Part shown: in pieces, positions 1-6,068 of the stretch
How positions within the stretch are numbered: the stretch's first letter is position 1
Layout: each line of letters begins with the position of its first letter
NCBI GenBank assembly: GCA_003520455.1
Contig: DOUV01000926.1
Span: 1 to 7,835 of the forward strand
DNA length: 7,835 bases
Reading direction: 5' to 3'
Source of the DNA: Chloroflexota bacterium
GTDB taxonomy: Bacteria > Chloroflexota > Anaerolineae > Ardenticatenales > Ardenticatenaceae
Position numbers and translations under genes: made by a program
Notes under the pieces: model-generated
The model's input: the letters and a program-made list of their open reading frames with translations, nothing else
What the model was told of the DNA's origin: nothing
The model's database searches: none

Positions 1-1
1 A

Positions 2-166
2 CGCGTCCACGGCGACTCCTTGAACGACCCCCATTTGCCGCCTGACAACTCACTGCAGCGGCCCCTGATGATCTGTTCATATTTCTATAAAAGTGAGATA
101 CGCCATCCGGACCCTGAGGGCCTGGGGGTGAAGTCGACTGGCGTTTTCCAAACAGAATGGCCATAA
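2..166 (+). CDS. Possible 3' end of an unidentified gene (uncertain)
   Basis: This frame is open from the left edge of the window to a TAA at 164-166, giving about 54 residues that end in GVFQTEWP. The composition is protein-like (aromatic, acidic and proline residues) rather than the Arg/Ser/Pro-rich pattern of shadow frames. I recognise no family. An open run of this length is not unusual by chance in GC-rich DNA, so this is a weak call. It would be the tail of a gene beginning outside the window. Confidence 0.2.
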   Translation, partial: RVHGDSLNDPHLPPDNSLQRPLMICSYFYKSEIRHPDPEGLGVKSTGVFQTEWP

Positions 167-230
167 TGGTTGCAGGTAGAAGGGCGGGCCGCTGAGCTCG
201 CAGCCATTCGGCAGCCAATCGGCTTTCTAC

Positions 231-241
231 TGAAGGAGGTG
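231..241 (+). promoter_or_regulatory. Strong Shine-Dalgarno site for the NTF2-like gene
   Basis: The sequence TGAAGGAGGTG contains a near-complete anti-16S complement and lies 8 bases before the ATG at 250. It fixes the start at 250 rather than at the second ATG at 265, which has no such site. Confidence 0.8.
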
Positions 242-249
242 TTATCGAT

Positions 250-633
250 ATGAGTCCAATTCGCATGTCACGGTTAGAATCAGCGATCCGCGTCGTCCTT
301 GAGTTCAATGAGGCTTTCAACCGTCATGACGTCGCAGGTATGATGCAGCTTATGAGCGACGACTGTGTCTTCGAAAACACTCATCCAGCCCCCGACGGCA
401 CTGTCTACTCCGGGAAGGAAGCAGTAACTCGGTTTTGGCAGGACTTCTTCCGCGAGTCGCCCCATGCCCACATCGAAATCGAGGAGATTTTTGGCCTTGG
501 GATTCGGTGCATTATGCGCTGGAGATACGACTGGGTGGATCTGGCAGGAAAAAAGGGACATGTCCGAGGAGTCGATATATTCCAGGTGAGGAACGGTTCC
601 ATCTGCAAAAAGTTGTCCTACGTCAAAGGATAG
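250..633 (+). CDS. NTF2/SnoaL-like small protein
   Basis: A 127-residue protein of the NTF2-like alpha+beta cone-barrel superfamily (SnoaL-like, 'nuclear transport factor 2 family protein'). The length is typical for a single stand-alone domain. The helical N-terminal part contains FNRHD (residues 23-27) and a run of Met and acidic residues, then DDCVFENT (37-44) and a PDGTVYSGKEAV turn (48-59). The sheet-forming C-terminal half includes IEIEEIFGLG (75-84), MRWRYDW (89-95), GHVRGVDIFQVRNG (103-116) and KLSYVKG at the end. Members are usually small cytosolic enzymes (isomerases, dehydratases, hydrolases) or ligand-binding proteins, and the fold alone does not give a substrate. There is no signal peptide. 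It stands alone on the plus strand, and its 3' end abuts a converging pseudogene. The start is chosen by the strong ribosome binding site. The family is confident and the function unknown. Confidence 0.85.
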   Translation: MSPIRMSRLESAIRVVLEFNEAFNRHDVAGMMQLMSDDCVFENTHPAPDGTVYSGKEAVTRFWQDFFRESPHAHIEIEEIFGLGIRCIMRWRYDWVDLAGKKGHVRGVDIFQVRNGSICKKLSYVKG

Positions 634-1354
634 GCGCCGTCTGCTTGAGGAGCCCAGTGCGCCACGCCCGATCCCGCAAGAACCGCGGCAGCTCAAGGAG
701 GGAGACCTTGAGCTGAATCAGGGCCAGGACCGTGTGTTTCAAGAGCCACAAGAGCCGGGGCGCCTGCTCGGGACTGTTGCCCTAGAGCATCATGGCCACG
801 TCCTGGAAGACGTCGGCCTGCTGCTCGGGCGTGATCCCCGGACCGGGGGCGAGCGGATTGAAGCTGGCGCTGACACTGGGCAAGGTCGGGTCCAGGATGA
901 TCAGCCGGTCCTTCAAGTGCGGGTACTCTGGCAGACAGTGGGCACAGTGGAAGATCAGGTTGCGCATCAGATCTTTGTGGAGGTCAATGACACAGCAGCC
1001 CCGACCCGCCAGCCCGTCCAGGAGCGCCAGGAGTTCCAGAAGCTTGGTTTTGCCCGTGCCCGGCAGCCAGATCTGCCAGTTGTGCCGGGCACGGGCCGCG
1101 GTATCCAATAGAAGACTCCCTTCCTCGGAAGCGCAGCCGCATGGAGGTGAGGCTTTAGCGAAATGAATTTCTGCGGCTATGGTCAGGCACCCAACACCCA
1201 AGGTCTGTAATAAACCCATGCGACCCCCGGCTCCGGTCCTTGCTAAGTTCCGCCATAGAAGGTAGAATTCTTCATAGGGAGAGACTCTCGACATACTCGG
1301 TTGTCGCGTCTCGTATGAACGCGCGAAAGAACCATGAAGGGATGCCTCCGGCAA
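623..1354 (-). pseudogene. Decayed TraG/VirD4/HerA-like conjugation ATPase fragment
   Basis: The minus-strand frame from 1354 to a TAG at 782-784 encodes 190 residues with a P-loop ATPase core: Walker A PGTGKT (98-103), a Walker B-like CVIDLHKD (121-128; the family usually has VIDPHGD), RLIILDPT (150-157) and FNPL (165-168). Immediately beyond the TAG the same frame continues for 52 codons (781-626) with further family-like sequence (LKHTVLALIQ, LLELPRFLRD, GLLKQTAP) up to a TGA at 623-625. A full-length member would run several hundred residues further, so the gene carries an amber stop and has also lost its C-terminal half. Such proteins are hexameric DNA pumps of conjugative or DNA-processing systems. 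The beginning is unclear: 1354 is a TTG, and ATGs lie at 1294 and 1219. The first 80 residues are not recognisable. It converges on the NTF2-like gene, and the break falls at that gene's stop codon. Family assignment is from motif order recalled without a search. Confidence 0.7.
690..714. terminator. Perfect 9-bp stem-loop downstream of the NTF2-like gene
   Basis: AGCTCAAGG (690-698) pairs with CCTTGAGCT (706-714) around a 7-base loop. It lies 57 bases after the NTF2-like stop and could end transcription, but no T-run follows on the plus strand. It also falls inside codons of the minus-strand ATPase remnant (LKVSLLEL), so the symmetry may be incidental. Confidence 0.3.
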
Positions 1355-1376
1355 CGGATGTCATCAATTCAGCGTT

Positions 1377-1392
1377 CTCTGGTGCACCAGAG
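1377..1392. promoter_or_regulatory. 16-bp perfect palindrome, possible operator
   Basis: CTCTGGTG|CACCAGAG is perfectly self-complementary, with an outer TTCTC (1375-1379) also matched by GAGAA (1397-1401). It sits between the divergent ATPase remnant and the large gene starting at 1443, where an operator for a dimeric regulator would be expected. No regulator can be assigned. Confidence 0.4.
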
Positions 1393-1413
1393 CACTGAGA
1401 ATTCGGGGGCTCT

Positions 1414-1438
1414 CCCTACCTCTTCCCATGTAGGGTGG
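1414..1438 (+). promoter_or_regulatory. Ribosome binding site inside a small hairpin, before the 622-residue gene
   Basis: AGGGTGG (1432-1438) lies 4 bases before the ATG at 1443 and is the likely Shine-Dalgarno site. Its 5' part is the right arm of a hairpin, CCCTAC (1414-1419) with GTAGGG (1430-1435), loop 10. The fold would partly mask the site. The pairing is visible; a regulatory effect is inferred. Confidence 0.4.
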
Positions 1439-1442
1439 CAAC

Positions 1443-3311
1443 ATGGCTGATGACGCAGGCTTCGCGGTTGCTCTCGCAATCCGGGAGCGCCTTTTCAACG
1501 ATGCGCTCCTCGTGGCCTATACGGGGATCGGCTTGCTGCGCACCCTTCAAGCGGATCTGCCCCAGGGGCCGCCCGATGTCAGCATCGACGCCTTCCTCGC
1601 CCCCCCTCGGATCATCTGCAAGTCCGATCACACGTTGAACATCACGCTTCAGGTGTGGGGCTCGCTGAAGGTCATCCTGAACGGCGTCGAGCAGACCGGA
1701 AATGTCGTCGCGCGCCTGACGCTCCGCATCCAGCCTTCGTTCTCGGTCTTGGGCAGCAACTTGATGCTCGGGTTCGACGACCCCAACCAGAACGATGTGA
1801 CCGTGACGGAGTGGGACTTCACCGTGCTCGGCGGCGGTTTCTCGCCGGAGGCAGAGAGCTACCTCCGCAGCAGTGCCTTCCGGGCCCGTCTGCAAGCGGT
1901 CAGCCGGAGCACCATCGCCGGTCTGGCGTTGCTGCTGCTGATCGACATCAGCTTCCTGGGCGACGGGATCCTCTCGGCAGTGAAAGGCATGGTCGCCCAG
2001 TCGCGGGTGGTGGACGGCGCCCTGCTGCTCGGCCTCGACATCGACATCGACACCGTCAGCGGCAGCATCCAGACGAACGGTGACGTGAACCGGCTCACCG
2101 ACTTCGCCAGGGCCAACGACATCGCCGCGGCGACGAACGCGGTCGCGGTGCCTGTCCTCCTGCAACAGGTCGAATCGCAAGTGCGCGATCAGGTCGCAGA
2201 GAACGGCGCGACGCTCGAAAGACTGAAGATCACCGCCCAGGCCGGGCGATTCCACGTCGAGGGCCGTGCAAGCAACAACACTGGCACAGCCAACTTTTCG
2301 TTCAACGTGATCCCGGCGCTCACCGCGTCGAGACCTGGCAAGTCTTTCCACTACCTGCCCAAAAATGTGTTCGTGAAGCCACGCGTATGGCCGGCGCTCG
2401 GATTCACGACCGCCGACGTTCACGTTGACGTGGATCCGCACACGTGGCTTGCAGTCGTCTCTGTGATCGCCGGGGTCATTAACCCGATCATCCCAATCGC
2501 CGTCTTCGACATGGCCAGCAGTGCCGCGAAGCACCTCAACGCCGACATCCGGAGCGCAAACACAGGCACGCCGGTCCCGAGAGTCCAGCGCCTGAAGCCA
2601 TCCAGGCCAGGCGGGCCGATCGTGCGGGTCGAGATCGCCGATTACGAGATCACGACGCTCGGCACGTACATCGGGATCACCGTCCGGCCGCAGGCGCCTC
2701 CAGGCATGCTGATCGGGCCGACGTCGATCCCGAGCGACTTGCGCGCCGGACCGTTGGAATACTCAGTTCGGCCGCCGCTCGGCGTCCAGCCCGACGATCC
2801 GGCGCTGCGCATCCGGTGGACAGTCATCGATGCGTCAGGGACGGTCCTCCTCAACGAGGACGATGTCGCGGCGGGCCGCGAGACGTTCACCTTCAGCCCT
2901 GCTGTCGTCGGCCCCGGGCGGTCGCAGTTGGGGATCGGCGTGCGTGTCTATCGGACGCTCGGCGCCCAGATCACCGACTTCTTGAACGACAGCATCACGC
3001 TCCAGATCCGAGGACCGCTTGCCCCTGGCACGTACGTTCGCTGGTTCTACGACGTCAAGAACCCCCAGGTGGTGTTCGACGAGCAGGACCAGGAATGGGC
3101 CTATGCGGGCGAGTCGGTTGTAAGACGCCATTCGCGTTGGCACCGGACCGATCGCCCGTGTTCCAATGCGTCGAAGCGCTCGCGGTACCGCTACGAAACC
3201 GAGGTCCGCGACTCCCTCCCGTTTTCGGTCGCCAAAATCGCCCTCCACCGCACCGAGCTCTGCGACTACTGCTTCTACGGCGGCCCGGGCGGCCTCCGGC
3301 CATCGCTTTGA
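1443..3311 (+). CDS. Large protein of unknown function, TULIP-like body with Cys/His-rich tail
   Basis: A 622-residue protein that I cannot assign to a named family. It starts without a signal peptide (MADDAGFAVALAIRERLFND). Two stretches share an order of features: an amphipathic helix, then a set of beta strands, then more helix. In the second, a helix around VLLQQVESQVRDQV (near residue 240) leads into ERLKITAQAGRFHVEGRAS and further strands, then a helical or hydrophobic stretch around 340-365. This plan resembles TULIP-superfamily (BPI/SMP-like) lipid-binding modules, possibly in tandem; that is inference from pattern only. A strand-rich region follows (about 385-530). The last 60 residues hold possible metal ligands: H563, H567 and C573 in a basic HSRWHRTDRPC stretch, then H602 and a CDYC pair (607/610) before GGPGGL. 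GC-rich codon third positions run the whole length, supporting real coding. It is transcribed away from the ATPase remnant and has no close partner gene. Confidence 0.8.
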   Translation: MADDAGFAVALAIRERLFNDALLVAYTGIGLLRTLQADLPQGPPDVSIDAFLAPPRIICKSDHTLNITLQVWGSLKVILNGVEQTGNVVARLTLRIQPSFSVLGSNLMLGFDDPNQNDVTVTEWDFTVLGGGFSPEAESYLRSSAFRARLQAVSRSTIAGLALLLLIDISFLGDGILSAVKGMVAQSRVVDGALLLGLDIDIDTVSGSIQTNGDVNRLTDFARANDIAAATNAVAVPVLLQQVESQVRDQVAENGATLERLKITAQAGRFHVEGRASNNTGTANFSFNVIPALTASRPGKSFHYLPKNVFVKPRVWPALGFTTADVHVDVDPHTWLAVVSVIAGVINPIIPIAVFDMASSAAKHLNADIRSANTGTPVPRVQRLKPSRPGGPIVRVEIADYEITTLGTYIGITVRPQAPPGMLIGPTSIPSDLRAGPLEYSVRPPLGVQPDDPALRIRWTVIDASGTVLLNEDDVAAGRETFTFSPAVVGPGRSQLGIGVRVYRTLGAQITDFLNDSITLQIRGPLAPGTYVRWFYDVKNPQVVFDEQDQEWAYAGESVVRRHSRWHRTDRPCSNASKRSRYRYETEVRDSLPFSVAKIALHRTELCDYCFYGGPGGLRPSL

Positions 3312-3333
3312 TATCGGATTTCGCCACGCACCT

Positions 3334-3360
3334 CCCCTTCCCCCTGCATGGGGAAAGGGG
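3334..3360. terminator. C-rich/G-rich intergenic stem-loop
   Basis: CCCC-TT-CCCC (3334-3343) pairs with GGGG-AAA-GGGG (3350-3360), with one bulged A and a CTGCAT loop, 23 bases after the stop of the 622-residue gene. It may end that transcript, though no T-run follows. Similar C-rich/G-rich palindromes are scattered between genes in many GC-rich genomes, so it may be a dispersed repeat. Confidence 0.45.
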
Positions 3361-3455
3361 CCGGGGGATAATGGCTGGGGTAGATAGCGGCGGGGAGATG
3401 AGTTACCGAATGTTCTCCATAAAGGTAAATTATCCCCACATGGAAATATAGCTGA

Positions 3456-3742
3456 GAGCGTGTTTGGGAAATATCCATACAGAGGCCGCCTGTTTCAGAG
3501 CGAGGTCCATCGATTCGGGAAGCCGCCTATCTTTACGGAATCGGCCTATTCGCATTGGGACCATTGACGCAGCATCAAATGAATGCAAGCGATAGAAATC
3601 ATCGCGACACTATTCCACCCATGACGCTCATCATCCTGGCTGAGGCACCGCCAGCGGTTCCGTCCGCATGGGATCTATCGCCTGGTTTGTCCATCCTGTC
3701 CTCTCCGTCACGTCATTCTGCAAACATACTCCCAAAACGCTC
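3456..3742. mobile_element. Possible small non-autonomous or decayed insertion element bounded by inverted repeats
   Basis: GAGCGTGTTTGGGA at 3456-3469 is mirrored by TCCCAAAACGCTC at 3730-3742; the two match as inverted repeats apart from one missing base. They enclose about 260 bp with no credible coding frame in either direction, although a minus-strand stretch just inside the left end reads as a plausible short protein fragment. The size and ends fit a MITE or the shell of an insertion sequence. I see no clear target-site duplication, and no transposase is recognisable. The right end coincides with the start of the 38-bp direct repeat. Confidence 0.35.
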
Positions 3743-3951
3743 ACCCATTTTCCCCACCGCCCACCACCCAGTCGGCGTGAGCCGACCGGCGCTGTGAGCC
3801 CGGGCATTTATTCCTGGGCGCCACTGGCCCTCACCCCCGCCCGCTGCGCCCAGCTCCACCGCCGGCGTGCGCCTTCGACCAAAGCTTTGCCCCCGCACCC
3901 ATTTTCCCCACCGCCCACCACCCAGTCGGCGTGCGCCTTCGACCAAAGCTT
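3742..3951. repeat. Nested direct repeats (38-bp and 25-bp units)
   Basis: A 38-bp unit beginning CACCCATTTTCCCC and ending CAGTCGGCGTG occurs identically at 3742-3779 and 3896-3933. A second 25-bp unit, CGGCGTGCGCCTTCGACC followed by AAAGCTT, occurs identically at 3863-3887 and 3927-3951. The second copies of the two units overlap by 7 bases (CGGCGTG), as if a block had been duplicated and partly rearranged. Between them is a small hairpin, GCCCGGG (3798-3804) with CCTGGGC (3813-3819). Two copies of each unit are too few and too unevenly spaced for a CRISPR array. Confidence 0.75.
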
Positions 3952-4164
3952 CTCACGATATGCCCGGCAAATCTAGCAGCTTTGCCCCCAACCATTTCCG
4001 ATCATCCGCTGATGTTCATTGCGGTGAGCGAAGCATCGGGGACCTGGAGAGGAGAGTGACCAGGTTGGAGGAGAGCCAGCCCAGCTATGACGAGGCTTCA
4101 CCGCGGCTGTCTCAACGATGGTATAGACTGCGATCATCCCATCGCAGCACCACGGGGCAACACC

Positions 4165-4441
4165 ATGGACGACCTGGTCCACCTCATCGCGCCTGACGAC
4201 GATCCGCCCGCGGCCGTGATTCAGAAAGTCGGGCGGCTCAATGTCCTGACGACGCCGGAAGACGTCCCCTGGCGCCGGGTGCCAAAGGCGGATGGGCCTC
4301 GTGCAGCACACCATCTGCGAGTGTGGCCGCTTCGTTCGGCTCTTTGAGCTAGAGCTGTATTGGCAAGTGCGATATCTGGCCCACATCGGCCAATGCCAGG
4401 CGTGCGGCACGATCTCCTGGTGGGCAATCACGCTGAGGTGA
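4165..4441 (+). pseudogene. Small zinc-ribbon-like protein, split by an apparent one-base frameshift
   Basis: The frame from ATG 4165 (or ATG 4087, same frame) encodes MDDLVHLIAPDDDPPAAV and on to VPKADG with strongly GC-biased third positions, then turns into poor sequence (PRAAHHLRV) before a stop at 4345-4347. At exactly that point another frame becomes coding-like: ATG 4292 to TGA 4439-4441 encodes 49 residues with two cysteine pairs, CEC and CQAC, 24 residues apart, and a WW near the end. Removing one G from the GGG at 4294-4296 joins the halves into a single 91-residue protein (or 117 from 4087) with a treble-clef/zinc-ribbon-like tail. This could be a mutation, a sequencing error in a short G-run, or translational frameshifting. 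Alternatively the 49-residue frame is its own gene, with AAAGG just upstream. I recognise no named family. Confidence 0.5.
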
Positions 4442-4577
4442 TCGCTGCCGGTGACCAGGCCGGGGCCCGGCGTCGTGCGCGTCTCACGAGTGGTCACCGA
4501 ATTGCGACCCTCAAGCTCCGTCCCCCGCTCACGCGACCTGACAACGGATCTGTGAGTCCCTCTCCTCTTGTTAACTG

Positions 4578-4606
4578 TTGACTTTTGGCCTCGATACGCA
4601 TACACT
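4578..4606 (+). promoter_or_regulatory. Sigma-70-type promoter of the GntR-family gene
   Basis: A -35 box TTGACT (4578-4583) and a -10 box TACACT (4601-4606) are separated by exactly 17 bases. Transcription would start near 4613, about 20 bases before the GTG at 4635. The longest reading frame would use the TTG at 4578, which is the -35 box itself, so that start is unlikely. Confidence 0.6.
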
Positions 4607-4634
4607 CTATCACACTTTGGAAGACGAAGAGGCC

Positions 4635-5360
4635 GTGAGCAATTCCGATCCGATGGAGCCGCGGACCCTCCGAGAGAACGTGGCCGACTTGCTTCGCCGG
4701 GCGATCATCGAAGGCTCTCTCCCCCCAGGCGCGGAGCTGACCCAGGCACAGATAGCCGAAAAGCTGGGCATCAGCCGGGGGCCATTACGGGAGGCTCTGG
4801 GTCGGCTCGAGCAGGAAGGGCTCATGCGCAGCATTGCGTACAAGGGCGTCTACGTAACGCCGCTTACGAAGAAGTATCTCGGGGAGCTCTCCTCGATGCG
4901 CGCCGCCCTCGAAGCGTTTGCCTTGTCGCGAAGCATCCCACGCGCGCGGGCAGAGGATATTGACAGGCTCAACCACATTGTCGACGAGATGCGACAGACG
5001 GCGCACGAACGGGAAGCTCGCTGCCTCGTGCAACTCGACCTGGCCTTCCACGAGTATCTTGTCCGGATTGCTGACCACGACCTGCTATATAAGATGTGGA
5101 AGCTTCTCGAGATCGGTGTCCAGCGCTGCCTGCATACGCGCCACAAAATCTACGAAACCCTGGACGAGGTTGTCGGTACCCACCCTGCTCTGGTTGCCGC
5201 CATCAGAGATCGAGATATGGAGCGCGCATCCCAACTGCTGACGGAGCATATCGCAGAGGCCGGTGAGCAGATGTGCCGGCACTGGGCCGAGGACAACCCG
5301 GACGGCCAGGAAGCGACCGGCGTTGTGGAGCCGGGTCAGAGCCCGGCCGAACACAGATGA
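4635..5360 (+). CDS. GntR-family transcriptional regulator, FCD (FadR-type) subfamily
   Basis: From the GTG at 4635 the protein has 241 residues, the usual size for FCD-type GntR regulators. Residues 10-75 form the winged helix-turn-helix: LRENVADLLRRAIIEGSLPPG, then AQIAEKLGISRGPLREAL as the recognition unit and the wing GVYVTPL. Residues 80-215 form the all-helical FCD ligand domain, with its expected metal/ligand residues D135 and H139 (DLAFH), H183 (THPALVAAIRD) and H205 (TEHI). The family binds operator DNA as a dimer and is released by small carboxylic-acid or related ligands; the ligand is not predictable here. GTG 4635 is preferred because it follows GAAGAGG closely and lies downstream of the promoter; ATG 4653 is the alternative. 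The C-terminal tail of about 25 residues after the domain is probably disordered. The gene is upstream of, and on the same strand as, the M42 peptidase gene. Confidence 0.9.
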   Translation: MSNSDPMEPRTLRENVADLLRRAIIEGSLPPGAELTQAQIAEKLGISRGPLREALGRLEQEGLMRSIAYKGVYVTPLTKKYLGELSSMRAALEAFALSRSIPRARAEDIDRLNHIVDEMRQTAHEREARCLVQLDLAFHEYLVRIADHDLLYKMWKLLEIGVQRCLHTRHKIYETLDEVVGTHPALVAAIRDRDMERASQLLTEHIAEAGEQMCRHWAEDNPDGQEATGVVEPGQSPAEHR

Positions 5361-5393
5361 TCGGGCGACAGGAGATCGAGCGTCGGCTCAAAT

Positions 5394-5417
5394 GGGCCCG
5401 GTGGGAACGGTAGGCCC
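5394..5417 (+). terminator. Weak hairpin after the regulator gene
   Basis: GGGCC (5394-5398) can pair with GGCCC (5413-5417) over a 14-base loop, 33 bases after the regulator stop. There is no T-run, so termination here is only a possibility. Confidence 0.2.
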
Positions 5418-5640
5418 GTCGCCTCGATGCGCTCGTCCAGCGTTGCGTCGCTCGGAACATTCCTTCACCCCCATCCAGACGAGCGTATCCGACCAGTCCC
5501 TCGGTCGGGTCATGGGCTGCTACCTGCTGACGTCGGTCTGGAACCAGCAGCAACCGGCAGAGCGGCACTGTCGCCGATGGGTCTCTCAGTCGCCGTCGCG
5601 CTCGCACCCTCCTTAGCTGCCCCTGGTCGCCGCTCTTATC

Positions 5641-5654
5641 GCCTGGTGCCAGGC
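5641..5654. promoter_or_regulatory. Inverted repeat, possible operator
   Basis: GCCTGG and CCAGGC are exact inverted arms around a TG. It lies in the gap between the GntR-type regulator and the peptidase and shares a CTGG...CCAG core with the palindrome at 1377-1392. It is a candidate dimer-binding site, but short palindromes of this kind also arise by chance. Confidence 0.25.
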
Positions 5655-6057
5655 CAGATGTGCCATCCATGTGAATTTGGGCTATCTGCCTGCTCCTGAC
5701 GCGCGGCGTCGTACCGTTCCCGACCTTCCGTCTCGGCCCCCGCCTCACCCTTGATCGCATCCGGTCGCGCTGGCTCGCTCCCCTGCGGCGTTACTGAGCG
5801 CACCGGCTCGCTCCCGGACAGTGCCGGGTGTCGTTGAGGGCGATCTCTGCCAGGGACGAGGCGCGGGAAGCGATCGAGACGGCCGGCAAGGATGCCGGCG
5901 ATGCGCGCGACACAGCATCGCGGCCATCATCGACGAAAGCGAGACGTCTGAGGTGAAATTTGGAGTTGGCGCGGCTGAGAACGATCCAGGAGCGTCGAAT
6001 CACAGGGAGAGTCACAGTCTTCGGCCAGGTGCCGGAGGTGGTCATTAACCAACCATC

Positions 6058-6063
6058 AGGAGG
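6058..6063 (+). promoter_or_regulatory. Ribosome binding site of the peptidase gene
   Basis: AGGAGG lies 5 bases before the ATG at 6069. It is a near-ideal site and settles the start. Confidence 0.85.
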
Positions 6064-6068
6064 ATGTC

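Larger units (their letters stand above)
3312..4086. other. Gene-poor, repeat-rich intergenic tract
   Basis: Apart from the stem-loop, the inverted-repeat element and the direct repeats listed separately, I see no convincing gene here. From about 4020 to 4086 one frame reads GDLERRVTRLEES, a short coiled-coil-like run preceded by no credible start; it may be the remnant of a gene. GGAGGAGAG at 4067-4075 resembles a ribosome binding site for the ATG at 4087, but at a long spacing. Confidence 0.5.
5361..6068. other. Long gap between the regulator and the peptidase, no clear gene
   Basis: About 700 bases with no frame I would call a gene. The open frames are Arg/Ser/Pro-rich in the manner of chance frames, lack ribosome binding sites, and none resembles a family. 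Features seen are a GCCTGG-TG-CCAGGC inverted repeat at 5641-5654 and an 11-bp direct repeat GGCTCGCTCCC at 5772-5782 and 5805-5815. A stretch near 5850-6050 reads as protein-like fragments in changing frames (for example REAIETAGKDAGDARD and LARLRTIQERRITG), which may be a decayed gene. No convincing promoter for the peptidase is visible. Confidence 0.45.

Noticed and set aside
81..91. TATAAA at 86-91 as a -10 box for the NTF2-like gene
   Set aside because: No acceptable -35 box lies 16-18 bases upstream, and the site is about 150 bases from the gene.
1416..2534. 372-residue open frame on the minus strand
   Set aside because: It lies wholly antisense to the 622-residue gene, is Arg/Asp/His-rich in the manner of a mirrored GC-rich gene, matches no family, and has no ribosome binding site.
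3742..3951. CRISPR-like repeats
   Set aside because: There are only two copies of each unit, the spacing is irregular, the units overlap, and there are no cas genes.
3973..4605. 210-residue minus-strand open frame
   Set aside because: It is antisense to the zinc-ribbon-like gene and runs through the regulator's promoter; its composition is that of a chance frame.
5356..5412. Mini-frame overlapping the regulator stop (ATGA), 18 codons
   Set aside because: It is too short, ends at a TAG, has no ribosome binding site and matches no known leader peptide.
5203..5760. 185-residue minus-strand open frame
   Set aside because: It overlaps the regulator's 3' end, is dominated by Arg, Ser and Pro, and shows no domain pattern or start signal.
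5361..6068. Riboswitch or T-box leader before the peptidase gene
   Set aside because: I could not find the conserved T-box sequence or any other riboswitch core in this stretch.
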